The position numbers were made by a program, and so were the translations under genes. From assembly GCA_018296165.2 (NCBI GenBank), contig JACKQL020000011.1, positions 1,116,001 through 1,180,000 of the forward strand: DNA of 64,000 nucleotides, in the 5' to 3' direction. Shown here piece by piece: positions 22,611-34,534 of the stretch. How positions within the stretch are numbered: position 1 is the first letter of the stretch; each line of letters begins with the position of its first letter. This DNA comes from Termitomyces sp. T153 (lineage: Eukaryota > Basidiomycota > Agaricomycetes > Agaricales > Lyophyllaceae). The notes under the pieces were generated by a model. It had not been told where the DNA came from. It did not search any database and worked only from the letters and a program-made list of their open reading frames with translations.

Positions 22611-23279
22611 TACTTATGTAGTGGCGAAAGAATATTGTCACCAACGTCATGAGTCATGTGGAGTGATGGTCGCGTCACGCTCCTTCCCCTTTCCAATATA
22701 ACCCGCTCCTCCCCCATTCCAATATAACCATGCCATTCCAGGTCAGGAATCCGTATTATCTACGGATATCAGAAAAAAATGTGCTTCCTCTCTATGTATT
22801 CAGTTTCGATTTCTTCCCATCACCCATCAGTGTGTCTGATTAAGAACATGGAAGCTTTACCTGGACGAACGCCATCTCGACTGGATGTCTGATGTCATTC
22901 TTCAACATGTTCTTGCAGATTTAAGACCACAGTATGGCTGTCTCTTCTTGTGGGAATTGGAGTTCTCAACTGAGAACGCGCCACAGCATTTTGCCCAAAC
23001 TGAAGAAAGAAGTTACCATGACAGTTGGGGCGCCATCGAATACTAAGAAGTCTACACTAGATACATATAGAGGAGGTACGAACTTTAAAACGACTACCTG
23101 GACTGCTTTCAAACTATTTAATTTGTAGAAACATATCAGTTTTGTTATTTCTTTCGCAAAACGGAGCCCCATTCCGTCGTAGTCAAAGTGGGTTGTTCAG
23201 TTCTCATTCATAGACTACATGAACTGACATCTCAAAGGCAAGGACATTTGTTGCAATTCCTCCTCAGAAACAGCCCACA
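22611..23279. other. Divergent intergenic region
   Basis: 669 bp between the flavoprotein start and the acidic hypothetical protein. Contains the 13-bp direct repeat. Short frames at 22934-23172 show no resemblance to known proteins. Confidence 0.5.
22691..22729. repeat. 13-bp direct repeat, 26-bp spacing
   Basis: TTCCAATATAACC occurs exactly at 22691-22703 and 22717-22729, in the upstream region of the flavoprotein gene (about 80-120 bp from its start). It could be a duplicated promoter element. Confidence 0.5.
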
Positions 23280-24047
23280 ATGCCCCCTCCTTCGTCCTTG
23301 TCCAGGTCACAGCGAAGCAAGCGGAAATCAAGATCGGTCGCTGAGAAAGGCTTCAATGAGGGTGCTCGAAAGAAACGCAAGACAAAGGGCAAAGGGAGAG
23401 CTCCAGATGAAGATGACGAACTGTCAACGTCAAGCAACGAAAATTCCGACTACGATCCTGCTGAACTCCAAAGATCCAAACGAACTGCGAACTCAAATCA
23501 CGCAGAGGACGTTAATATGCTTGACCAAACTTTCAGGAGGGATACGCCATCAACCATTGAACTTGAGATCGATCAGGAAGAAGAAAAGCCAAAACCAGTT
23601 CTGCAGCTGAAGTATCAAGGGTTCGATATCTTCGGTCACTGTTTATGTGTGGTCGTAGAGCCATGGCCACCTGTTCGATCGATGTCAAGAGTGCCTTCCG
23701 TCAACACATTACTTAATAGAGAACCGAGTATTGCACCACCTCAGCGCGCTCAGATCCAAGAACCAGACGTTCGGGGAAAGACTCCTCTCTTTCTTCCTGA
23801 TGACTACAGAGAGAGGAGCGAAACACCGGCTTTATTTAGAGACCGGAGTATCCCACCTCCACCCACGGGTTCCCTTCTCGACCCCCGATTGTTGGAAGAT
23901 TCTGATGAAGATTCTGATGAGGGAATGATGCTTTTCAGCCAAGTTTTGAATAATGTCGGAGACACCCGAGCTGGAGCCGCGGATGACGATGAAGACATGG
24001 ATATTGATATGTTTTTCGGGGACGCTGATGAAAGAAGAGAACTGTGA
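23280..24047 (+). CDS. Acidic, basic-N-terminus hypothetical nuclear protein (255 aa)
   Basis: Single intronless frame, ATG to TGA. The N-terminus is highly basic (RSQRSKRKSRS; ARKKRKTKGKGR) and carries clear nuclear localisation signals; an acidic Ser-rich patch follows (DEDDELSTSSNENSDYD). One short hydrophobic, possibly conserved block lies mid-protein, LKYQGFDIFGHCLCVVVEPW, flanked by Pro/Arg/Ser-rich linkers. The C-terminus has acidic repeats (LEDSDEDSDEGMM; AADDDEDMDIDMFFGDADE). I do not recognise a family. Charge pattern suggests a chromatin- or transcription-associated factor, with the mid block as its only ordered interface. The gene converges with MEF2 64 bp away. Confidence 0.7.
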   Translation: MPPPSSLSRSQRSKRKSRSVAEKGFNEGARKKRKTKGKGRAPDEDDELSTSSNENSDYDPAELQRSKRTANSNHAEDVNMLDQTFRRDTPSTIELEIDQEEEKPKPVLQLKYQGFDIFGHCLCVVVEPWPPVRSMSRVPSVNTLLNREPSIAPPQRAQIQEPDVRGKTPLFLPDDYRERSETPALFRDRSIPPPPTGSLLDPRLLEDSDEDSDEGMMLFSQVLNNVGDTRAGAADDDEDMDIDMFFGDADERREL

Positions 24048-24111
24048 TAAGATTACCCGTAATTAAGTCTAGGATATTATATCTATAGGATATATGTAAA
24101 AAAATAAGTCT

Positions 24112-26674
24112 TCAAGCTCGCCCTATTTCCTTGAGAATCTCTAGTTTCCTCATTGATGACACTTCCTTGAAACCTGCATTGGTCATCTCGAATACGCCAT
24201 GCCCTCCAGATAGCGCACGAAGTCGGTTAGAATAATCCAGCATTTTACTCAGAGGAGCAAGTGCATGGACAGAGCGTTTCAAGCGATACGGGCCAGAGGA
24301 CCCAGAATCGGTGCTGCCAGATGGCGACAAACTGAGTGGCGGGATGTAAACGCCATCCTCGGGATATTCTCCTACTTCTTCATCGCCATCTGCATCTAAA
24401 GTTGCTCCTGATCCCAAGTCCAAAACTTCACCACCGTGCTCTGTCACGTCCTTCACAACCTTTCCGAGACTGTCTTCTGTGACGGTTATCTTGAGGCGAA
24501 CGAAAGGCTCTAGTATCGGGCCGATGCCTGCATCGCGAATGCGGTTTCGCAAGATGACAGCTGTTGCACCAGTCAAGAGCGAAATAGGGGTTCCAGTTGG
24601 CAAAGCAAAATCGACCAGTTTGATATAGAGATGTGACAAGGCCAATGAGCTATTGGGCGAGTTCGATAGAGCACTTGCTATTCCTTGGAAGATATGAGCT
24701 TGCGGTGTTCCTAGGAGCGTGTCAGGAGAAGGACACGGCTGCCCTTGCTCATCCAGAACTACATTCCCATCCCAGATAGGATCTCCCTTTTCATCAGGCT
24801 CCAAGGATCGCACTTCAAGAGTAACTAGGACCGCAACTTGTTTTCCACCAGAATCGGTTTGCCAAACATTGGAAATCGATGGCGATGTTAGTGACCCTAG
24901 GCCCTCTCGATAACTAACTCGACGCTGGCCAAGTTCGAATCGAACCCCCCATTCATCCCTTAATCGGCCTTCGACGATCTCGAGATGGAGAGCACCCATC
25001 CCATGGGCAAGTATCTGTCCTTCTTGTACATCCACACGAACAGAAGGATCCGTACGGGAAAGGGCACTCAATGCTTCTTGTACTGGTTCCAAGTCGGAAT
25101 GTGATTGGGGAATGATGGAGGCAGCGATGACCGCTGGAGGAGGGGTGATATCACGGAGAACTGACCGATTGGAAGCTGGTCCGCTAGTTGATACCAATGT
25201 ATCTCCGGTACGCGTATATTTGAGCCCGAGAATGACTCCAACCGAGCCGAACGGGAGCTCATCGACCTCTTCTGCTTCTGCTGCATAGAGCAGAAGCAGT
25301 TTGGAAACACGTTCACGTTGATTTCGATTTGTATTCAGTACAACACTTTGCCGTGTCACCTTTCCTGTTTTTTGTATGAGTAAGCGTCGACAGTCGAATG
25401 AATCCTCCAAGCACCTGAATATACACGGACAAAGGTCATCCACCCTCGTTTCTTGTCCCAAGCAACTTTCCAAGCGAGCATTCTGACTGGAGCGTTGGCT
25501 ACTTGAGAATCATGAGGGACGTCCAACGGGCTAGCTAAAAGTTCTCCGATATAATCCATGACCAGATCTGTGCCGATGTCCTTCATCGCCGAACCGCCAA
25601 AAACGGGAAGGATCTCATTTTGAATCGTAGCTTTTCGGAGATGTCGAAGAATGCTTGAGCTGTCTACCTGCAAGTATGCGGTGGGACTTGATGGAAGACC
25701 CAAGAGTTCCTCCATGAGTTCTTCAGAAAACATGGAAAGGCTCTCGAGCAGGTGGGTTCGTGCCGAGATCAAGTGAGGTAAGATTGGGTGGGAAGGAGGA
25801 AGCAAACTAAAACCACTGAATGCTTCATCGTCCCGCGGCAGAGGGTGACGCGACACTTTTCCTTCCATGTCCCACTTCCAAACTTGCCATTTGACGAGAT
25901 CGACCAACCCTTGGATTCCAGGTTCTGCTTGTGCGTAGTGGAGGGGGTCAAAGGATGCAATAGGAAGTACGAGAGCCAAAGGGTGTGGATGAAGCCGATT
26001 TGAAAGTAATGATACCATGGATGCTCCAAAGGAGGCCCCTGGCCGGTCAAGTTTGTTGAGAAACATGATCCTCGTCGGCACACCATACCTAGAATCGAAA
26101 AAAACTTCAATCTACCAATTGAAAAGCGTGTGGCGTACCTCAATTAAGAAACGTACCTGTCTAGCTGTTTCCAAACACCCTTAGTTTGTGCCTCGACACC
26201 TTCCACAGAATCAATCAGAACAACAGCACCATCTACTACGCGGCTGGCACTTTCGACCTCCATTCCAAAATCTGCATGACCTGGAGTGTCGATGAGATTG
26301 AACGTCCAGTTCTTCCATTTGACTGGAATACTGGCCGACTGGATTGTAATGCCTCGCTCTCGTTCGGCAGGAAGAAAATCAGTGGTAGTACTACCTGTGT
26401 CTACTGTCCCTCGTGAAGATAAATACGAGGATTTCAACAGGATAGATTCGGTTAGAGTAGTTTTTCCCGAGTCTGAACATGCCACATTTTAACAAGGTCC
26501 TTGAGCTTCTGGTTGTCTGGACGCACCAATATGGGCGACGAGCGCAATATTTCGCACTTTAGATGGAACATACGAGGCAGAACTTGAATAAGCACGATAT
26601 ATAATTTTTGCAACCTTGGACGAGGTCCATTGGGATGAGAACATGGGCCAATTACGTAAACATTTGTAGAACAA
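24112..26674 (-). CDS. MEF2: Mitochondrial elongation factor G2 / ribosome recycling GTPase
   Basis: EF-G2mt works with mitochondrial ribosome recycling factor to split ribosomes after termination. The start (26672-26674) encodes a presequence, MFYKCLRNWPMFSSQWTSSK, then YVPSKVRNIALVAHI. An intron (about 26480-26533) completes the P-loop as AHIDSGKTTLTESIL; switch II is LIDTPGHADF and the G4 motif is FLNKLDRPGASFG. Later exons contain domain II, EEILPVFGGSAMKDIGTDLV and WMTFVRVYSGALEDSFD, and a long final exon with domains III-V, ending GGHGVFEMTNAGFKEVSSMR and LKEIGRA, TGA-type stop at 24112. The relatively loose domain IV and the length fit Mef2 better than Mef1. Three introns were identified. 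Divergent from STE14 with only 112 bp between starts. Confidence 0.92.
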
Positions 26675-26786
26675 AAGAAATCAAAAGCCTTTGAACATAA
26701 TACGAGTAAATTGACTCTATTGTTAGACCACAATAATGCCAATCGACATAAATACGCTGTCTCTTCTGTTAACTTGAACCCCTACG

Positions 26787-27775
26787 ATGTCTTTAAATAC
26801 GTTGCGAGGCCTAGAGCGCGTCAAGCATTGCGAGGCTGCCTTCGAACATCCTCTACAAACTATTCCTGTCTCTACTCATGCTCCACACGGCAACATCCCT
26901 AACACACCACTAGCAGTGTCCACCATTGCATTTCTTCTCGGAGGTACTTTCTCAGTTGGCTCCTTGATGTTCGTAAATGGAGGGTTCGACCGTTACTGGT
27001 GGTCGACTGCTCAGCTTGGCTTTTTTATCGCTGCATGGGCCGGCTTTCACTGGGGGGAGTTCGCCGTGACTGCTGGATGGAATCTAGAAAAATGCAGTGT
27101 TGATTGCAAGTAGAGCTCATAGTCTGAGAGGCCCTGTACTCATTTTACTTGCAGCATATCTGTTGGATAACGGTGCTATGTATCATGTCGCGAATGGTAC
27201 TGCCCTCACAGAATACTTCGCCATGTTATATTTCAAGCCCTCATCTAAATCATTTCCTTACGTGACACTCCTTGGTATGCGAAAAAAAATATACCACGCA
27301 TGCAGACCCTCACACATATTGAAGGGATTTTTTTGGTGCTTGTGGGCCAATCATTACGATCTGCTGCCATGATTCATGCTTCGACCAACTTTTCTCATGC
27401 TGTTGCTTTTCGTAAACGCGAGAGTCATAGATTGGTGACCGACGGTGTTTATGCGTTGGTTTTTTTATTCCAATTACTTGGAGTTCTACTCACGTCCGTG
27501 TAGGTGGTTTCGCCATCCCTCTTATGCCGGTTTTTTTTATTGGGCATTGGGGACGCAGCTTGTTCTTCAAAATCCTGTGACGTTTGTGATGTTTTCATTT
27601 CTATTATGGCGATTCTTCTATTACCGAACTAAGTGTGAGCCTCACAATCCACGAAACCTTATAGAGGCTAACAATAGATGGTGCAGCGGAAGAAAAGGCT
27701 CTTATAGAATTTTTTGGTGACGACTATCTCAAGTACAGACAACGAGTTGGCACAAAGATACCTTTCGTCCCGTGA
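26787..27775 (+). CDS. STE14: Protein-S-isoprenylcysteine O-methyltransferase
   Basis: ER membrane methyltransferase that caps the prenylated C-terminal cysteine of Ras-type proteins and mating pheromones. Start ATG 26787 with multiple hydrophobic segments (VSTIAFLLGGTFSVGSLMFV; QLGFFIAAWAGFHWGEFAVT), then WNLEKCSVDSYLLDNGAMYH, YVTLLG, MIHASTNFSHAV, and the catalytic end RHPSYAGFFYWALGTQ with RTKSEEKALIEFFGDDYLKY and TKIPFVP, TGA at 27773-27775. The conserved RHPxYxG and Glu-Glu residues of the family are present. One intron (27106-27154) uses a perfect GCAAGT donor; it is required to make VDSYLLDNG. The final intron uses GTGAGC after AAG T. Confidence 0.93.
27106..27154 (+). other. GC-AG intron in STE14
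   Basis: Donor T|GCAAGT and acceptor TTGCAG, 49 nt. Gives CSVD-S-YLLDNG, a strongly conserved ICMT segment. GCAAGT is the consensus GC donor. Confidence 0.85.
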
Positions 27776-28098
27776 TACCAGAAGTATTGATGCCTGAGGC
27801 CCGAGTTTACTGGATTCTTCGTACATCTTTACCCTTTATTGTCGTCTTCGAAATAATCGGTGCGGCCCAAACAAATAAGAATCCTTGTGCGCGGACTTAG
27901 CTTTGGGTAGGCGATTCTAGCGCACCCAAGAATGATTTGAACTCGGTTGCAGCGGTTGTTGAGAAATTCGCTGACAAAACTTGACAATAACTTGAATAAG
28001 ATCCCTACCTGCATAATTGTAGACCTTTAAGCAAGAGGGTGTTCAGTGTTCAGATGAACATAACGAAAGGAGATACATAAGCTGAATACGTCAAGTAT

Positions 28099-28827
28099 CT
28101 ACTCGTCTGAAATGGCACCCTTGCCAGAAACATAGATACCATCCAAGAATTTACGAATATCCTTGTTTCGCACACGGCAGATACCTTGAATCGAGGCAGC
28201 TGTTCGTGCGTCAGAAGCAAGCAGCGGCACATTGAAGTTAGTGCTCACCAGATTGTGAGACGTTGTCAATATCGTTGCCCTCAAGGATCAGCTCATCCTT
28301 TTGAGCTGAAGATTCTGCAATGGTGACGCCACCCAGCATGTTCACGTGTCGCACGGTCTACGCAAGTATGTAAGGAACATAAAATGAGACCCATGTTGAA
28401 TAGACATACTTTTTCGCCGAGGAAATTGCGAATCTCCACCTTAGTACCGTCGTTTTGGATAATGCAGTTGATGGGGAAATGGGCATAGACGGCACGCATT
28501 TTGTAGCGGAAACCCTATTACATGGTGAAAAAGCACATTCACATTGATATTTCCTTGTATTGTACGAACCTTAGTGACTCCGATGATCATGTTGTTAATC
28601 AGTGTTCGGATGGTGCGTAAGCAAGCGACGTGCTTTCGGCCACCCTGCCAGACGGCCAAAGAAACCTTCGTTGTCTTTCCCTTCTGCAACAGAATATCCA
28701 TGTTGACATGGCGGACGTTTTTAGTGAGGGTTCCCCGCGGGCCCTTCACGACAATTACGCGGGACTTGATGGAAACCTCAACACCTTCCGGGATATCGAG
28801 TTCTTCGGTCTGGAGGACGTCGCGCAT
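28099..28827 (-). CDS. RPL9: 60S ribosomal protein L9 (uL6)
   Basis: Cytosolic large-subunit protein. [40 protein letters not shown] and [20 protein letters not shown] make the first exon, then [50 protein letters not shown], and [20 protein letters not shown] with GAISDE, TAG at 28099-28101. At least three introns in the coding part. The acceptor CTACAG directly abuts the ATG, so a further intron lies in the 5' UTR. Length agrees with the family (about 190 residues). Confidence 0.95.
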
Positions 28828-29003
28828 CTGTAGATAGGAATTAGTCGGGTTTTGTCAAAGGTGATTTCCTGTCATCCAAAGTCCTCCTCGAACATCCATT
28901 GGCTAAGTCTCTCCAAAACTGCTGAAACTACTATCAAACGAAAGCTAGCAATGGATGGACTTCGGAGAACCGAGTGACAGCGAGACGGACGGACGGTACG
29001 CAC
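28828..29003 (-). other. RPL9: Probable 5' UTR intron of RPL9
   Basis: On the minus strand, donor AAG|GTGCGTAC at 29003 and acceptor ending at 28828, immediately before the ATG. At about 176 nt it is three times longer than other introns here. Leader introns with enhancer roles are common in fungal ribosomal protein genes. No C/D or H/ACA snoRNA boxes that I can support. Confidence 0.6.
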
Positions 29004-29504
29004 CTTGAGCGATAATTTTGAGGGGGCGTTGGTCGATAGTGGATTTGACGGGGGATTGGCTAAAGCAAGCTGACATAAGCGATGCCTGTTTGGGATATAC
29101 GACAACTGAATTATCATCTGAACATTCAACATTTCCAATGTTAGGAAATGACTCTCCTGTTCGAGTAGATTACGCGAACATCCTCATACTCCTAGTTCTA
29201 AAGATGCAAAGTTACCACCATGAATGAAGATTACAGTTGAGTAGCTACAGGTACTAGTTTCGGAGTGGATCCGTCGGGCAAGGACCAAAGTCGGAGTTTC
29301 AAACGGAGATGCATTTGTCCACGAATACTTCGGAGCTCTTTCTCAACGACCACCACCATCGTTACTACGTTCGTCTTGGCTGTTCCCGACAGAGTGTGTG
29401 AGACCGTTTAAAAAAGTGCCCCGAACACTCCAACAGCTTTTTAGTCCAATCGCCTGTAGGATTCTACGGTTCAATCTTTCGCTCCTCTGCATAAGTCATT
29501 TGCC
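29004..29504. promoter_or_regulatory. Shared upstream region RPL9 / PCF11
   Basis: Divergent promoter region of about 500 bp outside the proposed leader intron. I see no TATA box or named ribosomal-protein element that I can assign. Confidence 0.45.
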
Positions 29505-31979
29505 ATGTCTCTATATTCGCAGAGCCATTATGGGCAGACTGCGTACTCTCACTACCCGCCTCCTGCTCACCATGGTTATCCTTATCAGTACCACCAACTA
29601 CCACCTCAAATACCCCCAGCGCCTGTTTACCTCGATCCAGCCTCCTTTCGTCGGGAGTATACTGCCCGTCTTGCGGAACTCACAGTCAACTCTAGACCGA
29701 TCATTCAAAATCTGTCGATGCTCGCTCAAGAATATTCTCGCTATCCCGAAATTGTTGCCCAGTGCCTCGAAGCCCATATTCGTAGGGTGAGTCTTGTTTA
29801 TCAACAATAATTCACTACCGGTTTTGCCCTTGGTCGGCTTTGTTGGTGTTGACACGTTTGTCATATGTCACATCGTCATCTGTACATCTCCTCGTCATGT
29901 AATCTAGTCGTAGTCTAGATTGAGCATAAGAAACGACCAAGGCTTTCCATTTATGAGACGATTGGTCGCCCTATTGCAATTGTTTTCTCTCCTTTCTTTT
30001 TGTCTTCCTGTTCTGAACCGCGGTTTGCTGACTCATCATTCCCGTTTTGGTCACCTCGTGTGTAGGTTCCCCATTGGATGAAATTGCCTGGTTTTTATCT
30101 TTTGGACGCCATCTCAAAAAATGTTTACGAGCCGTATGCGCGCCATTTTGCTACGTTTGTTATACCTTTGTTCTTGGAGACATATGGACAGGTTGACGAA
30201 ACGACTCGGAGCAAGATGGAAGAGATGTTATTGACATGGCGAGCTGGTTCTCCTCATGGCAAGGAGCTTTTTGGTGTTCCTCCTCAAGTTGCCATCGAAC
30301 GAGGGGTTTGGGGTGATGGGGGAGCAAGTCCCAATGTGAGTACTTCATATCTTGTTACTCATTATCCTCTAACTTGATCCGCAGACGTCTTACGGTGGTT
30401 CAGGACACGTTACCAAAGCTCAAGTTCTTAGTGAGCTGGAGTTCACCCTTTCGCAAAAAGAGCGCGCACTACAAACCAATCCGTACGATACCACAAATCA
30501 AGGTCATATCGGTGTTTTACATCAAGTTTGTTCCTTTTTTATTTGAGATAACTTAATTTTTAATGAACTTCAATGTAGCTAAGGGGTCTCGTTGAGGCAG
30601 GCATCTCACAAGAAGAATTACAACAAATCCTCGTCCAATTACGGTCCCTCGGCCGAAGTAAAGCAACTGTACCTCCGGTACCTCAACCTCCAGTGCCAAT
30701 TGCCCCGCAGTGGCAATCTCCACCACCATATCCAGTACCGCAACTCCAAAGTCAACCTCAATATCCTCCAGTAACATATCCATCAGAAAGTGTGAAAGTT
30801 GAAGACGTAGTGCTCCCATCAACTTCTTTACCGCCGCCAGCCGTCGCTGCTCCTCCAATTGAGATTGCAAGTCTCTTATCCACACTTCTCAAGGCTGGCG
30901 TTGTGTCTGCAAATGGGACTCCTCAAGGCGCAGGCGCAACTGCACATGAAGAAGCAGCGAACATCCAACTTGATGAGAATCTTGAGCGTGAGGCTTCAAG
31001 GGCTTATAGAGAAGCGATTCTGTCGCAGCCAATTATCTTAGCAAGCACAGAGATTACCAAGTGAGTCTTGTTTTTATTGGTCTAACATCTTAATGCTCAA
31101 AGTCTGCTCAGAAGACGGCCTGCAATCGTAAAATTTCTGTATGACCAACTAACCGCTCAATGTAAACAGTGCGGGGTTAGATTTGCAGATAGCGTTATTG
31201 GGAAAAAGCGTATGGAGGATCATCTCGACATGCATTTCAGACAAAATCGCAAAGCCAGTCAGAATGTGGGTCGTGGCCACAGCCGTAGTTGGTTTATAGG
31301 AGTAGAGGTACGTTATCATCACTTATCGTTTTTACTTCCTTGACAATCTTTGTGATCAGGATTGGGTACATGACCTATCTAATTATAAAGGCAAGGGGCG
31401 CACTGACGTTCCTCAACGTCTTCATCCTAAGGCGGCTGCTGCTGCCGAGGTTGCCAAACGTGATGCTGAACTTCGAGCGAAGTTCATTGTTGTCCCGTCA
31501 GGTGCTGAAGCAAAACAAATATCGTGCCCAATATGTAAGGAAACTTTCAAATCTGAATTTTCTGAGGAAGAGGAGGATTGGGTCTGGAGGAACGCGGTAA
31601 CGATTGATGATCGGGTTAGTGTTCTTTTTTACTTAACATCATCACTAGCTAATAGGGTTTGTTACAGGTCTATCATGCAACATGCCATGCAGAGGCAGCT
31701 GCATCAACGAACACGCTTGCAGCACGATTACGAACCGAGCTAGCTACGGGAAGAAGTCGTTCTGCTACTCCTGAGGCACCTGTATCGCGTGCAACACCAC
31801 CGCACACAATGTTAAGAGAGCCGTCAGAGTCTCCGTCCAGATCTCCATCTATGTCTTCATCTCAATTGGCTGGTACGAAACGTAAGGTAGATGAAGATGA
31901 CTCGGTAACTGCCAGTGAGATAGGCGGTACCCCGCCTATGAAAAAGATGGCCATGTCACCGTCGGCGACTATTTCATGA
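29505..31979 (+). CDS. PCF11: Pre-mRNA cleavage factor Pcf11
   Basis: Subunit of cleavage factor IA linking RNA polymerase II CTD to 3'-end processing and termination. The N-terminal Tyr/Pro-rich stretch precedes a CID domain (FRREYTARLAELTVNSRPII, MLAQEYSRYPEIVAQCLEAH, VPHWMKLPGFYLLDAISKNV, ARHFATFVIPLFLETYG, RSKMEEMLLTWR). A Gln/Pro-rich linker (about 30650-30850) is followed by LLSTLLKAGVVSANG, an RRPAIVKFLYDQL block and two zinc-binding Cys/His motifs: CKQCGVRFADSV with HLDMHFRQNRKA, and ISCPICKETFKSEF with VYHATCH. The C-terminus is Ser/Pro-rich and ends ATIS, TGA at 31977-31979. Zinc knuckles on both sides of the Clp1-binding region (DWVHDLSNYKGKGR) are the Pcf11 hallmark. Confidence 0.93.
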
Positions 31980-32731
31980 CGCTTATGTTGGTTGTCTATC
32001 CTTTTCGCATGGCATTAGCATGGACATATGGAGGTTTCACTGAAAGCACAAGCACACACTTATTTTTAAATTTCGCAGCAACGCAACAGCATCTGTAACA
32101 CCCGCAATTTAATAGACAGCACATACCATAGTTAGTAGCATTGAGAATGAATGAGTAAATGTGATTCTCATCGTTCGCATTGTATGTTGAGGAAGTTGAT
32201 ATGTAATAAAATGATTTTGTGGTCTTGTGCAAAGCTGTTTCATGGAGATGACTATATATGGAGATTCAAAGTTGGGCGCATTTCGCAGTCGAATCCGCAG
32301 GTGTTCGGGACGGGCCACGACCCATGCGCTGACTATATTAACCAGTATTCAGTCAACTTATCCTCGAACAAAACTTGGTCCCGGTGAAAACAGGGTCACC
32401 TTGACGAGGTACATAACATATCAAGATTTATTTTGGAGTTATTGATGAAAGACCACTCCAAGAAGAAATAAACGACCACGATTTAAGTTTGAGTTCCTTG
32501 ATAATAGAATATACTCACCAAACTTGATGTACATCGACCCCATACTTTGCGTGGTGCTACCACACGAAAAAGTACGCTCAAGTTGACCGACAAATAGATG
32601 TTCTACGTACTACGTAATAAAGAATTGAAAGGGGTACCGTGATATAAGTATCTTCTGTGGGTGCGTTCGAATCTGATGATAGAAAATAATTTTTGTTTAT
32701 GATCTATGTATGCTCGACCTTGTGAGGGACC
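31980..32731. other. Intergenic region PCF11 / SWT1
   Basis: 752 bp, AT-rich in parts, with only short unrelated frames. Nothing recognised besides presumptive 3' and 5' flanks. Confidence 0.55.
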
Positions 32732-34332
32732 ATGACCACGGTCGCAAGGGTACATCATGAAATTTTTCACGATACCACATCGTCTTCGCCTTTGCATTCT
32801 ATGCACGTATTGCCTGCAAGTAAGTTCTCTACTCACTGCGGTCTTGTGCTCAATGGTGACAAAATCCCAAAACTCCTTTCCAGACCCAAACCCTTGTGAT
32901 ACCCATCTCCATGCCACTCTGCAGAGGATTGATCAGCTCGCTAATCAGGATGTCGAGATGACAGTGAGCATTCATGTCTCGCAGCACAGAGTCACCTATA
33001 AGAAATCAAACACTTGTCTTGGCTCGCTGTTGTGATATCGACACCCTTGGACTTACTCTTTGTTCTGTTCTCAGGCCCCACTGTCCGAGAGCTCGACTTT
33101 CCTTATACTTGACACTAATATCCTTTTACACCATTTCGATGTCCTCTCACAGTTTGTAGATGACGCTGAGAAGCACTCGTTACCAATCGTTGTCGTTATA
33201 CCCGGAGTGGTTGTGTACGAGCTCGATGGGTACGTTTCTTCGTACCTCTGGTCTCATTGAATGTTGAGACATGTTCTATATAGTCAAAAAAATCGTGAGG
33301 GATTAGCATGGTTTGCACGACGCGCCTCGACATGGCTTCTGGAGAAGATCAAAGAGCGTAGGATGGTCAAAGGCCAGGCAAACGAAGAAACGTGCAAAAG
33401 ATCAGGCAATTGGAAGATCAGAGTACCTGGCGAGGTCCGTCACTACTCAAGGTGATCAACGATGTGAATTTGACAGCATTTAGGTCTTTGAACGTATGAA
33501 CGACGCTCTAATTCTCGACTGCTGTCTCTATTTTGGCCGAAGCCGGAGAACCTTTATTTGTAGCGCAGACAAGAATTTATGTATTGAAAGTACTACTGCC
33601 GGTACGAAAATAACACTGGAATGCGAAAGCCAGTACACTCATAAATCATGCTCTCTAGGAATACCCACCCTATCTCCAACACGAAATTGGAGTAGCCGTG
33701 AAATCGCTTGGACTATCTTCAGAGAGTATGGGATTATTGATGTGAACCACTTCGGCTCGTACAAAGTGAGCTACAGAGATCCTAAGACGAACGCAGCTGC
33801 ACAGCCTTCAGCACCTACTACCGACTCAGACGATATGATGATAGTCGACGATGACGAGTCGGTGGCCGAGGTACCCCAGCCCAGCCATGCCCTCGATTTG
33901 CTCCACCTCCAGGTCATTGATCACTTTACGAGGTTGTTGATTGAACTGGTCGGACGAGTCGGTGGGCCAGAGATCCACAACTGCAAATACGGGGCCGCAG
34001 CATCTCAGTATGCGCCGCAATGGCAGAAGTCGGGGCGTCCATATACAGGGTGGACACTACAAGAAATCTGGGAGTATTTGGAGGAGAAGAGAAAGACCAG
34101 CACAACAAGTCCACGGATCGATATCTTTCTTAGCAAACCCTACTCGTGCCGAGGGGCTAGACGAGGGCAAGACTGGTCAAGACGTGACTGGGACGTTGCA
34201 CTTATGGGGCTTGCGCGGTTCGCAGAGGTTTGGGAAGAGGATTCTATCGGAGAGTCACTAGGCGTGCTGGAACCTCATGTGGAGGGCATCTTTGCGATGA
34301 GGATGCGACCCACTGGAACGTCGACATTTTGA
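32732..34332 (+). CDS. SWT1: PIN-domain endoribonuclease Swt1-like
   Basis: Nuclear PIN nuclease acting in mRNP quality control at nuclear pores. The start at 32732 (MTTVARVHHEIFHDTTSSSP) was chosen because an intron (GTAAGT...TTTCCAG) then joins in frame to NPNPCDTHLHATLQRIDQLA and an in-frame TGA lies just upstream. After a roughly 108-nt intron the PIN domain begins: FLILDTNILLHHFDVL, VVVIPGVVVYELDG, GLAWFARRASTWLLEKI, NDALILDCCLYF, FICSADKNLCIES. Acidic residues at the expected positions (LDTN, ELDG, ILDC, SADKN) are intact. The C-terminal half has an acidic patch (DSDDMMIVDDDESV) and a helical region typical of Swt1. Ends TGTSTF, TGA at 34330-34332. Confidence 0.88.
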
Positions 34333-34534
34333 TCTGGATAAAACATTTGGACAGATATGATCTGATATGATACATTATGAAAATTGGATAAGATCCGGTG
34401 TTGTGGGCAAACTGTTTTAGTCTCAGTAAGTAACATAATGAATAGAAGGCTTGCTGCGGAGTTCATACCGAATGATCGAAAAAGGGCAAGTAGGTATTGA
34501 TTTTTACGGCATTCTATCATCTCTTCTCTCCCTC

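Noticed and set aside
28828..29003. snoRNA inside the RPL9 leader intron
   Set aside because: A GGATGAC string resembles box C, but I found no matching CTGA box D or terminal stem.
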